DNA of 64,000 bases from Rhizobium leguminosarum bv. viciae USDA 2370 (GCF_002008365.1 NZ_MRDL01000036.1:87676-151675), one strand, 5' to 3'. Positions 19,001 through 27,583 are shown, numbered from the stretch's first letter. Notes: a model not told the origin generated them from the sequence alone. Made by a program: numbers and translations.

Positions 19001-19429
19001 AAGCTCCAGCGCCCCCGACATGATCGAAGCCTCGATCGCAAACAGCATGAAGGTGAAGCTTGCATAGATCAGCGAGGTGATGGTCGAGCCGATATAGCCG
19101 AAGCCCGCGCCACGCGTCAGAAGATCGATGTCGACACCGTGGCGGATGGCGTAGCGGCTGATCGGCAGGCCGATCGCCAGCATGGCGACCGAGGCGACGA
19201 TAATGGCGTAAAAGGCGTTGGTGGTGCCGTAGGAGAGAGTGATCGCGCCGCCGATTGCCTCCAGCGCCAGGAAGGAGATCGCGCCGATCGCCGTCTGCGA
19301 GATGCGCTGCGAGGAGAAATGGCGAGCGCTCTTTGCGGTGAAGCGCAACGCGTAATCTTCCAGCGTCTGGTTGGCGACCCAGCGATTGTATTCGCGTCTC
19401 ACCGGAATGATGCGTTGGCGCGCTGCCAT
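16043..19429 (-). CDS. Hybrid histidine kinase with an N-terminal NCS1 transporter domain
   Basis: An 1128-residue membrane fusion. Residues about 10-490 are a full NCS1-like (nucleobase/hydantoin/allantoin:cation symporter) domain with roughly twelve membrane segments, e.g. GAISFLALEAIGGAITLSYG, FGYIGSTITSLIYASFTFMLF and AFVVVSQLKINVMNAYAGSLAW. Residues 503-540 are a Cys-rich patch with eight Cys (CSVC, CPAY, CSLCC, CHDMC), a likely metal site. Two more membrane segments follow, then a HisKA domain with His686 (SHELRTPLN), an HATPase (NLLSNAIKFTDEG, GLGLGLTI), and a receiver with Asp972 (LFLVDILMPGMNGW). A helical tail of about 100 residues has no clear HPt His. ATG at 19429 with GAAAGGA upstream. 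Signal unknown; divergent neighbours and nearby urt genes suggest a nitrogen compound. Confidence 0.88.
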   Translation of the reverse strand: MAARQRIIPVRREYNRWVANQTLEDYALRFTAKSARHFSSQRISQTAIGAISFLALEAIGGAITLSYGTTNAFYAIIVASVAMLAIGLPISRYAIRHGVDIDLLTRGAGFGYIGSTITSLIYASFTFMLFAIEASIMSGALELTLGIPLWIGYIISAVMVIPLVTHGVRLISKFQLMTQPFWIVLNILPFIFIALLDWEKFDLWRAFAGIRHASGPPGTVAEFDLVEFGAASAVILALMSQIGEQADFLRFLPPDPQRKWRHRLAIFLAGPGWVIIGAPKLLAGSFLVVLTFTSGVPLDRAADPAQMYLTAFGYMVPWHNAALLLMAAFVVVSQLKINVMNAYAGSLAWSNFFSRLTHSHPGRVIWLVFNVAIALLLMELGIYRLLEETLGIFSIIAMAWLCTISADLFINKPLGLAPPGIEFKRAHLYDINPVGLGAMTLSATVSLIAHFGAFGDIAASLAPYITLVIALIASPVIAWATKGKFYLARKPRQSWKNLTSITCSVCEHPFEPEDMAWCPAYAAPICSLCCSLDSRCHDMCKPAARFNAQVGTVAKALLPETILGKLTTRLGRYGIAVVLALTAIGAILAMIAHQVASASPATAEVVNRTIFIVFFVFSVISGVVCWFYVLAHDSRVVAEEESSRQNTLLLKEIAAHKKTDAALQNAKETAEAANRAKSRYVVGLSHELRTPLNAVLGYAQILERDETIPAPRQSSIKVIRRSAEHLSGLIDGLLDISKIEAGRLQVYSNEINIQDFLDQIVDMFRPQAQAKGLTFIHERSPALPQFVRTDEKRLRQILVNLLSNAIKFTDEGSVTFDVGYRSQVATFTVTDTGRGITEKDLTRIYEPFQRGEAESVRPMPGLGLGLTITRLLTNTLGGEISVSSVKDEGSTFRVRLMLSGVMRAVAAAPQEKRIVGYDGPRRTVVVVDDNEDHREMMREILAPLDFIVLTAAGGGECLTLIEGIIPDLFLVDILMPGMNGWQLVSRLREAGQTAPVLMLSANIGDAAVLSDSDDSHNDAIGKPVDIRQLRDKLALHLGLKWIFADAAPAVPVKIEAPMLSPGAAHIQELLRLGEIGYIRGIEAKLSDLAKVEANQPFTEELRAYVAAFDLAGFMTFLHDFDEKVEPIA

Positions 19430-19608
19430 GTCTTCCTTTCCGGCATTCCGGTTGGGCTCATCGTCTCTCTGGCAGTTTTGGCGGGATGGTTGGGAAAGGC
19501 AAGAGGCGGGCACCGACTGGTTCACAGAATGGCAATATATTTGCAATTGATCCGTCACGTAAGAGCTCTAACTCTCCCGGCGTTCGTTCAACCATTTCGG
19601 GTATCACC

Positions 19609-21513
19609 ATGTCTGTTTTAAGCCTCTGCCGCCTGAGCACCGCCCTCGTCTGCCTTCTTTCGATCGTGCCATCGCTTGCCAGCGCCGAGCAGGCCACGGC
19701 GGCCAAAGTTCCTTATGTGGAGGCCGGAAACACCAACAAGCGTGGTGACGCCTGCTTCTCGACGGCAGACACCAACGCCGCCGTTCACCTTCTCTCCGGC
19801 TTCCTTGAAATCTGGACTCCGCGCACGCCTTTCGTCGATGCGGGTGTCGAGGCCCCGGCCAAGGACAATTGCCCGGCTGTCGCCAAGACGGATTGGGACG
19901 GTATTCCCGCCAGCAAGACCGACGGCCATATCGTCAACCAGGCTGTCCATGATGCGAACATCGCCTATGTCGTCAATGCGACGCGGGCGCGGACGGCCGA
20001 TCAAGCGGTGGCCGCCTATCTCGACGATCGGCGCGGCAAGAATGCCAGCATTGTCGATGGTCTCGGTCCGCTGACGGATGCCTGGAAGGCCGGTTCGAAG
20101 CAGACCACCACGATCACCGCGGTGGCGGCCGACGCGACGACGGTCAAATATGACGACAAGGGCAACAATCGCGGCGCCGGCAGCAAGCCGGACGCGGAAA
20201 ACAAGACCGATGCCAACCCCGACATGGGCCTTGCAATCGACTTCATCAACGCCGCAAGCGGTGACGGTTCGACGGAACCGGCCAAGCGCTATTTCAAATA
20301 TGGCCGTCCCTACCGCTGGAGCCAGGACGTATCGGTCGTCCCGACGCTGGAGCCCGCCAAGAGCGGCAAGCCGGTCGAGGACGGCGGTTTCCCCAGCGGG
20401 CATACGGCGGAAGCCTGGCGGGATGCGCTCGCCATGGCCTATCTCGTGCCGCAGCGCTTTCAGGAAATGATCACACGCGCCAGCGAACTGGGTGAAGACC
20501 GCATCCTTGCCGGCATGCATTCTCCTCTCGACGTGATGGGCGGCCGGATGCTCGGCACCGCTACGGTCGTCTACAATCTGAACAAGGCCGACAATGCGGC
20601 GCTGAAGAGCGATGCTTACGCCCAAGCGCAGGCATGGCTTATCGCCAAGTCAGGCGTTGCGGATGCAGGTGCGCTCGAGGTCGCTGCCCACGCGGCACCG
20701 CTTGCCGCAGACCGTTTCGCCGATCATGACGCCAACCGAGCCTACGTGCTGCAGCGCTTGAGCTACGGCCTGCCGACGATCCATGCGACCGATCAGCCGG
20801 CGCGGGTGCCGCAGGGCGCTGAAGCGCTTCTCGAAACGCGTCTGCCCTATCTGGACGGCGAGCAGCGCCGCGACGTGCTGAAGACGACGGAGATCGCCTC
20901 CGGCTACCCGCTCCTCGACGATGTGGAAGGTTACGGCCGTCTCAACCTGTTTGCCGCCGCCGACGGTTACGCTGCGTTCGAACAGGACGTGACCGTGACG
21001 ATGGACGCGGCAAAGGGCGGGTTCAATTCGATCGACACCTGGCGGAACCACATTACCGGCAAGGGCAGGTTGGTGAAGCGCGGCAACGGCATCCTCGGGC
21101 TTTCAGGCGCCAACAGCTATGCCGGCGGCACCGTGCTGGAAGAGGGCGCGCTGGTGGCCTTGTCGCCGTCGGCCTTCGGTCGTGGCGAGCTGACGGTCAA
21201 TGGCGGCTCGCTCGTTCTGGCGGCCGACAAGCCTTTGACCGTGAGCGGTGACTATCAGCAACTCGCCAATGCCACGGCGAAGTCGGCGCTCGGCGAAAAC
21301 GGCGCGGGCACGCTGGTTGTCGAAGGCAAGGCAGTGCTGGCCGGCGACCTCGACGTGACGATTGCCGATGGCTATGCCCCAACGCCCGGAACGAAGATCG
21401 AAATCCTGAAGGCGAGTGCCGTGACTGGCACCTTCGGCAAGTTCACGGTTTCCGGCCACAAGGCGACCCTCTCCTACGGCCCGACATCAGTCACTTTGAC
21501 GATCGACGGATAA
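19609..21513 (+). CDS. Secreted PAP2/acid phosphatase with autotransporter-associated repeat
   Basis: A 634-residue exported protein. Signal peptide about 1-25 (LSTALVCLLSIVPSLASA). The PAP2/class A acid phosphatase motifs are in order: KRYFKYGRPYRW (near 226), FPSGHTAEAW (near 260) and EDRILAGMHSPLDV (near 297). These supply the Lys/Arg, Ser-Gly-His and Arg/His-Asp residues of the active site. The C-terminal 150 residues contain an autotransporter-associated beta-strand repeat (RGNGILGLSGANSYAGGT, near 486) but no recognisable beta-barrel, so export by autotransport is not supported. Probably a periplasmic or surface phosphatase; substrate unknown. ATG at 19609 chosen to open the signal peptide. 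Confidence 0.85.
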   Translation: MSVLSLCRLSTALVCLLSIVPSLASAEQATAAKVPYVEAGNTNKRGDACFSTADTNAAVHLLSGFLEIWTPRTPFVDAGVEAPAKDNCPAVAKTDWDGIPASKTDGHIVNQAVHDANIAYVVNATRARTADQAVAAYLDDRRGKNASIVDGLGPLTDAWKAGSKQTTTITAVAADATTVKYDDKGNNRGAGSKPDAENKTDANPDMGLAIDFINAASGDGSTEPAKRYFKYGRPYRWSQDVSVVPTLEPAKSGKPVEDGGFPSGHTAEAWRDALAMAYLVPQRFQEMITRASELGEDRILAGMHSPLDVMGGRMLGTATVVYNLNKADNAALKSDAYAQAQAWLIAKSGVADAGALEVAAHAAPLAADRFADHDANRAYVLQRLSYGLPTIHATDQPARVPQGAEALLETRLPYLDGEQRRDVLKTTEIASGYPLLDDVEGYGRLNLFAAADGYAAFEQDVTVTMDAAKGGFNSIDTWRNHITGKGRLVKRGNGILGLSGANSYAGGTVLEEGALVALSPSAFGRGELTVNGGSLVLAADKPLTVSGDYQQLANATAKSALGENGAGTLVVEGKAVLAGDLDVTIADGYAPTPGTKIEILKASAVTGTFGKFTVSGHKATLSYGPTSVTLTIDG

Positions 21514-21530
21514 ATTCCGGTATCGAGACA

Positions 21531-21556
21531 GGGCATCTCCCGCCGCGGGGATGCCC
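21531..21556 (+). terminator. Hairpin after the PAP2 phosphatase gene
   Basis: GGGCATC...GATGCCC stem with extra inner CCC/GGG pairing and only a weak pyrimidine run after it (TTCCTTCCC). Located 18 bp after the stop. Plausible but not a strong intrinsic terminator. Confidence 0.55.
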
Positions 21557-21700
21557 TTCCTTCCCTGGTCTGCCTGTTTGACCCCCGCGCCTACGTCATT
21601 TTGCGTATGTGTTTTTGCGCTGCAGCGCCCGATAGTCCCTTAAGCAACAGTTAATCTCCGTTTCCGGCCTGTTGCGGAACAAGAAGAGGGGCTCAACCAG

Positions 21701-22993
21701 ATGAATCTCAGAACTACTATTACGGGCGCTGCACTCGGCGCCGTCATGGCGGCCTCGGCTGCCTTCAGCGGTGCGGTTGCCGCCGACGACACGATCAAGG
21801 TCGGCATTCTGCACTCGCTTTCCGGCACCATGGCCATCTCCGAGACCACGCTCAAGGACGCCATGCTGATGCTCATCGACGAGCAGAACAAGAAGGGCGG
21901 CCTTCTCGGCAAGAAGCTTGAGGCCGTCGTCGTCGACCCGGCTTCCGACTGGCCGCTGTTTGCCGAAAAGGCTCGTGAGTTGATCCAGAAGGACAAGGTT
22001 GCCGCAGTCTTCGGTTGCTGGACGTCCTCGTCGCGCAAGTCCGTTCTGCCGGTTTTCGAAGAGACCAATTCGATCCTCTTCTACCCGGTCCAGTATGAAG
22101 GCGAAGAGTCCTCGCGCAACATCTTCTACACCGGTGCTGCTCCGAACCAGCAGGCCATTCCTGCTGTCGACTACCTGATGGAAAAAGAGGGCGTCAAGCG
22201 CTTCGTTCTCGAAGGTACGGACTACGTTTATCCGCGCACGACCAACAAGATTCTCGAGGCATATCTGATTTCGAAGGGTATTCCGAAAGAAGATATCATG
22301 ACCAACTACACGCCGTTCGGCTTCTCCGACTGGCAGACCGAAGTTTCCAAGATCAAGGAATTCGGTTCGGCCGGCAAGAAGACCGCCGTCGTCTCGACGA
22401 TCAACGGCGATGCCAACGTTCCCTTCTACAAGGAACTGGGGAACAAGGGCATCAAGGCAACCGACATTCCCGTCGTCGCCTTCTCGGTCGGCGAAGAAGA
22501 GCTTGCCGGTCTCGACACCAAGCCGCTCGTCGGCCATCTCGCTGCCTGGAACTACTTCGAGTCGGTCGAAAGCTCTGCCAACAAGAAGTTCATCAAGGAC
22601 TGGCACGCTTTCACCAAGAACGACAAGCGCGTGACGAACGACCCGATGGAAGCCGCCTATATCGGTTTCAACGCATGGGTTAAGGCCGTCCAGGCTGCCG
22701 GCACGACCGACACCGACAAGGTTCTCGACACCATCATCGGCGTCAGCGTTCCGAACCTCTCCGGCGGTTATGCGACCGTCATGCCGAACCACCACATCAC
22801 CAAACCGGTGCTGATCGGTGAAATTCAGGCCGACGGCCAGTTCGAAATCGTCCAGCAGACACCTGCCGTCGTCGGTGACGAATGGTCGGATTACCTGCCT
22901 GATTCCAAGGACCTGATCTCCGATTGGCGCAAGCCGATGTCCTGCGGCAACTTCAACGTTGCTACGGGCAAGTGCGGTGGCAAGGGTTCCTGA
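21701..22993 (+). CDS. urtA: Urea ABC transporter substrate-binding protein UrtA
   Basis: Periplasmic urea-binding protein, 430 residues. Signal peptide about 1-27, then DDTIKVGILHSLSGTMAISETTLKDAMLMLIDEQNKKGGLLGKK, the UrtA opening. The ligand region contains FGCWTSSSRKSVLPVFE and LFYPVQYEGEESS, which separate UrtA from LivK-type proteins. A typical Cys pair lies near the C-terminus (MSCGNFNVATGKCGG). Start at the ATG at 21701 with AAGAGGGG upstream. First gene of urtABCDE; a hairpin separates it from urtB, probably giving excess binding protein. Confidence 0.96.
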   Translation: MNLRTTITGAALGAVMAASAAFSGAVAADDTIKVGILHSLSGTMAISETTLKDAMLMLIDEQNKKGGLLGKKLEAVVVDPASDWPLFAEKARELIQKDKVAAVFGCWTSSSRKSVLPVFEETNSILFYPVQYEGEESSRNIFYTGAAPNQQAIPAVDYLMEKEGVKRFVLEGTDYVYPRTTNKILEAYLISKGIPKEDIMTNYTPFGFSDWQTEVSKIKEFGSAGKKTAVVSTINGDANVPFYKELGNKGIKATDIPVVAFSVGEEELAGLDTKPLVGHLAAWNYFESVESSANKKFIKDWHAFTKNDKRVTNDPMEAAYIGFNAWVKAVQAAGTTDTDKVLDTIIGVSVPNLSGGYATVMPNHHITKPVLIGEIQADGQFEIVQQTPAVVGDEWSDYLPDSKDLISDWRKPMSCGNFNVATGKCGGKGS

Positions 22994-23023
22994 GTACGGC
23001 CCCGATCCAATGATTGCCTGAAG

Positions 23024-23055
23024 GCTTCCGTCCGGGTTTGATCCCGGGCGGAAGC
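23024..23055 (+). terminator. Intercistronic hairpin between urtA and urtB
   Basis: 13-bp stem (23024-23036 with 23043-23055) with a single G-U pair and a 6-nt loop, lacking a downstream T run. More likely an mRNA-stabilising or attenuating hairpin than a full terminator. Confidence 0.6.
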
Positions 23056-23108
23056 TCCGTCCCAGCGATTGCGCCGCGAGGCCAACACTATCAAGGGCGA
23101 GAAAGCCG

Positions 23109-24746
23109 ATGTATCGCGCCATAAAGATTTTCCTCATCACGGTTTGCCTGACATTTTCGGGCCTGACATTTTCGGGCGTGATAATCTCGAGCGAAGCCCA
23201 GGCTCAGGACGATATCCATGTGCTCATCGACGCGCTCGGCGTCGGCGACTTCCCGGAACGCGAAGCGGCCATCAAAGCGCTGGTCGCCTCCAAGGACCAG
23301 CATGTCAGCCAGATCCTGCAGCAGTTGAGCGACGGCCTTCTCTACGTCAATTCTGATGGCGGCCCGGTTCTTCTCCAGGGCGGTACCGATGACGAACCGA
23401 CCTATTCCGATCCGATCACCGGCGAACCCGCTGCAGATGTCGATCCGGATCTGATGACGAAGGTCAAGATCAACAACGCGCTTCGCGGCGTCATCAGCGC
23501 CGCCACCAGCCAACTGACGCTGATGAGCCCGGACCGTTCCGCGCGGCTTGCCGCGGCGCAGGGCCTCCTGAAAGATGCCGACCCCGCCAATCTCGACCTG
23601 CTGAACTCGGCGCTGGCGGCCGAAAAGGACGCAGAGATCAAGAATACGATGGAAGCGGCGCGCGCAGTGCTGCTGCTCAAGACGGATGCGAGCGTCGAAG
23701 ACAAGAAGGCTGCGATCGATACGATCGCGGCGCGCGGTAATCGCGATGCGCTGACCATCCTCACGACCACACTCGAAACCGCGCCTGAAGACCTGAAGCC
23801 GGCGATCCAGGCGGATATCAGTTCCATCAATCGCAGCCTGGCGCTGTGGGACATCGTCCAGAACATCTGGTACGGATTGTCTCTCGGCTCGGTGCTGCTG
23901 CTTGCCGCGATCGGCCTTGCCATCACCTTCGGCGTCATGGGCGTCATCAACATGGCGCATGGCGAAATGGTGATGATCGGTGCCTATACGACCTATGTCG
24001 TGCAGGAATACATAACCTCCGCCTTTCCTGAGCTTGCCGATTATTCGCTGGCCTTTGCTGTGCCTGCGGCCTTCGTCTTTACCGGCTTCGTCGGTCTGTT
24101 GATCGAGCGCGCCGTCATCCGCTATCTCTACGGTCGGCCGCTCGAAACGCTGCTCGCCACCTGGGGTGTGTCGCTGATCCTGCAGCAGGCGGTGCGCAGC
24201 ATCTTCGGCCCGACCAACCGCGAGGTCCGCAATCCGACCTGGATGTCCGGCGTATTCGATCTCGGCGGGCTCTCCATCACCTGGAACCGACTGTGGATCA
24301 TCGTCTTTTCGATGGTGGTCTTTGTGGCGCTGCTCCTGCTGCTCAAGCGGTCCGCCTTTGGCCTGCAGATGCGCGCCGTTACGCAGAACCGCCGCATGGC
24401 GTCGTCGATGGGCATCCGCACCGGTTGGGTCGATGCCTTCACCTTCGCGCTCGGCTCGGGCATTGCCGGTATCGCCGGCGTGGCGCTCAGCCAGATTGAC
24501 AACGTCTCGCCGAACCTCGGTCAATCCTACATCATCGACAGCTTCATGGTCGTCGTCTTCGGCGGTGTCGGCAATCTCTGGGGCACGCTGGTCGGTGCAC
24601 TCTCGCTCGGCGTCGTCAACAAGTTCCTCGAGCCCTTTGCAGGCGCCGTGCTCGGCAAGATCCTGGTGCTCGTCCTCATCATTCTCTTCATCCAGAAGCG
24701 TCCCCGCGGGCTCTTCGCACTCAAAGGAAGGGCGGTGGAAGCATGA
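23109..24746 (+). CDS. urtB: Urea ABC transporter permease UrtB
   Basis: A 545-residue channel subunit. A signal-like N-terminus (1-31) is followed by a periplasmic HEAT-like helical domain of about 200 residues (for example PEREAAIKALVASKDQHVSQILQQL), a feature of UrtB and not of LivH. The LivH-like membrane domain runs from about 250 to the end: GLSLGSVLLLAAIGLAITFGVMGVINMAHGEM, the coupling loop RAVTQNRRMASSMGIRT. Both parts are intact. The signal peptide contains a perfect 15-bp tandem duplication. The stop overlaps urtC by four bases (ATGA). Confidence 0.95.
   Translation: MYRAIKIFLITVCLTFSGLTFSGVIISSEAQAQDDIHVLIDALGVGDFPEREAAIKALVASKDQHVSQILQQLSDGLLYVNSDGGPVLLQGGTDDEPTYSDPITGEPAADVDPDLMTKVKINNALRGVISAATSQLTLMSPDRSARLAAAQGLLKDADPANLDLLNSALAAEKDAEIKNTMEAARAVLLLKTDASVEDKKAAIDTIAARGNRDALTILTTTLETAPEDLKPAIQADISSINRSLALWDIVQNIWYGLSLGSVLLLAAIGLAITFGVMGVINMAHGEMVMIGAYTTYVVQEYITSAFPELADYSLAFAVPAAFVFTGFVGLLIERAVIRYLYGRPLETLLATWGVSLILQQAVRSIFGPTNREVRNPTWMSGVFDLGGLSITWNRLWIIVFSMVVFVALLLLLKRSAFGLQMRAVTQNRRMASSMGIRTGWVDAFTFALGSGIAGIAGVALSQIDNVSPNLGQSYIIDSFMVVVFGGVGNLWGTLVGALSLGVVNKFLEPFAGAVLGKILVLVLIILFIQKRPRGLFALKGRAVEA
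23146..23175 (+). repeat. 15-bp tandem duplication in the UrtB signal peptide
   Basis: GCCTGACATTTTCGG occurs twice head-to-tail, duplicating the peptide LTFSG within the hydrophobic core. The frame is kept. Probably a recent replication-slippage event, lengthening the signal by five residues. Confidence 0.9.
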
Positions 24747-25906
24747 TTACGGCCTTCCTTCTCCGATCACTCGATCGCAAGATCGTCATTGCCATCGCCC
24801 TCCTGCTTCTGGTCGCGGTCCTCGTGCCGGTCCTGAACCTGATGACGGGGCCGACCAATCCGCTACACGTGCCGACTTATATCATGTCGCTGTTCGGCAA
24901 GTATCTGACCTATGCGCTGCTGGCGCTGGCGCTCGACCTCGTCTGGGGCTTCTGCGGCATCCTCTCCCTCGGCCACGGTGCCTTCTTTGCGCTCGGCGGC
25001 TATGCGATGGGCATGTATCTGATGCGCCAGATCGGCACGCGCGGCAGCTACGGAGATCCTGTTCTGCCCGACTTCATGGTGTTCCTGAACTGGAAGGATC
25101 TGCCTTGGTTCTGGTACGGTTTCAACCATTTCTGGTTTGCGGCGCTGATGGTGCTCGTCGTACCCGGTCTGCTCGCCTTCGTCTTCGGCTGGTTTGCCTT
25201 CCGCTCACGCGTCAACGGCGTCTATCTCTCGATCATCACCCAGGCGATGACCTACGCGCTGCTGCTGGCCTTCTTCCGCAACGACATGGGCTTCGGCGGC
25301 AATAACGGCCTTACTGATTTCAAGGACATTATCGGTTTCAACGTACAGGCTGACGGCACGCGTGCAGCCCTCTTTGCCGCAACTGCGATCTTCCTCGCTC
25401 TATCGCTGATGATTGCTTCGGCGATCGTACGCTCGAAGTTCGGCAAGGTGCTGGTCGGCGTGCGCGATGCCGAAAGCCGCACGCGCTTCCTCGGCTACCG
25501 CGTTGAGCATTTCAAGCTCTTCACCTTCGTCGTCTCGGCGATGATGGCAGGCATTGCCGGCGCGCTCTACGTGCCGCAGGTGGGCATTATCAATCCCGGC
25601 GAATTCGCCCCTGCCAATTCGATCGAAGTCGTCATCTGGACCGCGGTCGGCGGGCGGGCGACGCTGATCGGGCCGATCATCGGCGCGATCCTCGTCAACG
25701 GCGGCAAGACGATCTTCACCGGCCTCTTCCCGGAGTTCTGGCTGTTTGCACTCGGCGGTCTCTTCGTCGCCGTCACTCTGTTCCTGCCGAAGGGCGTCGT
25801 CGGCACGATTGCGCAATATCTTGGCAAGCGGAAGCTTGTCTCCAAGGCTGCCCCGCCGGCGGCTGAGGAAGACGGTATCGAGCCGAAAATCCAGGCAGCG
25901 GAGTGA
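24743..25906 (+). CDS. urtC: Urea ABC transporter permease UrtC
   Basis: A 387-residue LivM-like permease with about nine hydrophobic segments. Signatures: LDLVWGFCGILSLGHGAFFALGGYAMGMYLM, SRVNGVYLSIITQAMTYALLLAF, NNGLTDF and the coupling loop VLVGVRDAESRTRFLGY. The insert RGSYGDPVLPDFMVFLNWKDLPWFWYGF between segments is typical of UrtC. The start overlaps urtB by four bases. Acts with UrtB in the inner membrane. Confidence 0.95.
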   Translation: MITAFLLRSLDRKIVIAIALLLLVAVLVPVLNLMTGPTNPLHVPTYIMSLFGKYLTYALLALALDLVWGFCGILSLGHGAFFALGGYAMGMYLMRQIGTRGSYGDPVLPDFMVFLNWKDLPWFWYGFNHFWFAALMVLVVPGLLAFVFGWFAFRSRVNGVYLSIITQAMTYALLLAFFRNDMGFGGNNGLTDFKDIIGFNVQADGTRAALFAATAIFLALSLMIASAIVRSKFGKVLVGVRDAESRTRFLGYRVEHFKLFTFVVSAMMAGIAGALYVPQVGIINPGEFAPANSIEVVIWTAVGGRATLIGPIIGAILVNGGKTIFTGLFPEFWLFALGGLFVAVTLFLPKGVVGTIAQYLGKRKLVSKAAPPAAEEDGIEPKIQAAE

Positions 25907-25911
25907 GCGCC

Positions 25912-26667
25912 ATGATTCCCGACGTCAAACCCAATAGCGTGCTTTATCTCAACGGCGTTTCGGTTTCCTTCGACGGCTTCAAGGCGCTGAATTCGCTGTC
26001 GATCGTCATCGAGCCCGGTGAACTTCGCGCCATCATCGGCCCTAACGGCGCCGGCAAGACGACGATGATGGATATCATCACCGGCAAGACCCGGCCCGAT
26101 GAGGGTGAGGTGTTCTTCAACGGTACGATTGATCTCACCAAGAAGGATGAGGCCGATATCGCTCAGCTCGGCATCGGCCGCAAGTTTCAGAAGCCGACAG
26201 TCTTCGAAAGCCATACGGTGTGGGACAATCTGGAGCTGGCGCTGAACCGACGTCGTGGTGTGTTCTCGACGCTGTTCTACCGGCTTTCGGGCGAGGACAA
26301 GGCACGCATCGAGGAAATCCTCGACACGGTGCGGCTGACGCACCGCCGCGACGAATTCGCCGCCAATCTCTCGCACGGGCAGAAGCAGTGGCTGGAGATC
26401 GGCATGCTGCTGGCGCAGGAGCCGAAGCTTCTGCTCGTCGACGAACCGGTGGCCGGCATGACCGATGCGGAGACTGCAGAAACCGCAATCCTGCTCAAGG
26501 ATATCGCCAAGACCCGGTCGGTCGTCGTCGTCGAGCACGACATGGGCTTCATTCGCGACCTCGGCGTCAAGGTGACCTGCCTCGCGGAAGGCTCGGTGCT
26601 GGCGGAAGGGTCGATCGATTTCGTCAGCTCCGATCCGAAGGTGATCGAGAACTATCTGGGGCGGTGA
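25912..26667 (+). CDS. urtD: Urea ABC transporter ATPase UrtD
   Basis: LivG-like ATPase, about 251 residues. Walker A GPNGAGKTTMMDIITGKTRPDEGEV, Q-loop GRKFQKPTVFESHTVWDNLELA (UrtD-specific), signature NLSHGQKQWLEIGMLL, Walker B LLLVDEPVAGMTDAE, and His in VVEHDMGF. The ATG at 25912 has GGAG about nine bases upstream; a GTG at 25903, overlapping the urtC stop by four bases, is an equally possible start adding three residues. Confidence 0.95.
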   Translation: MIPDVKPNSVLYLNGVSVSFDGFKALNSLSIVIEPGELRAIIGPNGAGKTTMMDIITGKTRPDEGEVFFNGTIDLTKKDEADIAQLGIGRKFQKPTVFESHTVWDNLELALNRRRGVFSTLFYRLSGEDKARIEEILDTVRLTHRRDEFAANLSHGQKQWLEIGMLLAQEPKLLLVDEPVAGMTDAETAETAILLKDIAKTRSVVVVEHDMGFIRDLGVKVTCLAEGSVLAEGSIDFVSSDPKVIENYLGR

Positions 26668-26737
26668 GGGATGATGGGTCCATTGAATGTTGGGGAGGGG
26701 TCTATTGCGGTCCCACAAAGATTCGGGAGACGGCATC

Positions 26738-27433
26738 ATGCTGACAGTTGAAAACGCAAACCTGCATTATGGCGCCGCTCAGGCGCTGCGCGGCATCTCG
26801 ATCAAGGCCGAGATGGGCAAGATCACCTGCGTGCTGGGGCGTAACGGCGTGGGGAAGAGTTCTCTTCTGCGCGCCGTTACCGGCCAGCATCCGCTGTCGG
26901 CGGGCGCGGTCACCTTCAACGACACCAGGCTCAACGGCCTGCCGCCCTTTGCCCGCGCCAAGCAGGGTATCGGCTATGTCCCGCAGGGGCGCGAAATCTT
27001 CCCGCTGCTCACCGTCAAGGAAAATCTCGAAACCGGCTTTGCACCGCTTGGCCGCCGCGACCGCAACATCCCCGATGATATCTTCAGCCTCTTCCCGGTG
27101 CTGAAGTCGATGTTGTCACGTCGCGGCGGCGATCTTTCCGGTGGGCAGCAGCAGCAGTTGGCGATTGGGCGCGCCATGGTGACGCGGCCTAGGATTCTCG
27201 TGCTCGACGAACCGACCGAGGGCATTCAGCCCTCGATTATCAAGGACATCGGCCGGGCGATCCGCTACTTGCGTGACTCCACCGGCATGGCGATCCTTCT
27301 CGTCGAACAATATCTGGATTTCTGCCGAGAGCTCGCCGACTACGTCTACATCATGGATCGCGGCGAGATCGTCCATGAAGGGCTTGCCGAAACGCTGGAT
27401 ACACCGGAGGCCCGCCGCCATCTGACTGTCTGA
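26738..27433 (+). CDS. urtE: Urea ABC transporter ATPase UrtE
   Basis: LivF-like ATPase, 231 residues. Walker A GRNGVGKSSLLRAVTG, YVPQGREIFPLLTVKENL, signature DLSGGQQQQLAIGRAM, Walker B ILVLDEPTEGIQPSI, and LVEQYLDFCREL. All catalytic residues are present. Start at the ATG at 26738, 70 bp after urtD, where the family begins (MLTVENANLHYG). Last gene of the uptake operon; ureD follows 150 bp on in the same direction, as in many bacteria with urt-ure clusters. Confidence 0.95.
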   Translation: MLTVENANLHYGAAQALRGISIKAEMGKITCVLGRNGVGKSSLLRAVTGQHPLSAGAVTFNDTRLNGLPPFARAKQGIGYVPQGREIFPLLTVKENLETGFAPLGRRDRNIPDDIFSLFPVLKSMLSRRGGDLSGGQQQQLAIGRAMVTRPRILVLDEPTEGIQPSIIKDIGRAIRYLRDSTGMAILLVEQYLDFCRELADYVYIMDRGEIVHEGLAETLDTPEARRHLTV

Positions 27434-27583
27434 CCGGCAAATGCCGCATTTTGCAGCAAGGGACACGGAGCCTGGAAAATCTTCCTCTGCCTCTGCTGGT
27501 CTGCTCCAGACGGCATAGGAATTGCTTGCTTTCCGTCATCCGCGCGATTGAATGAAAACGGTGGCGCGACCGAAAGGGACGAT

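Noticed and set aside
21560..21700. Sigma-54/NtrC promoter before urtA
   Set aside because: No TGGC-N7-TTGC-type pair with correct spacing could be found by eye.
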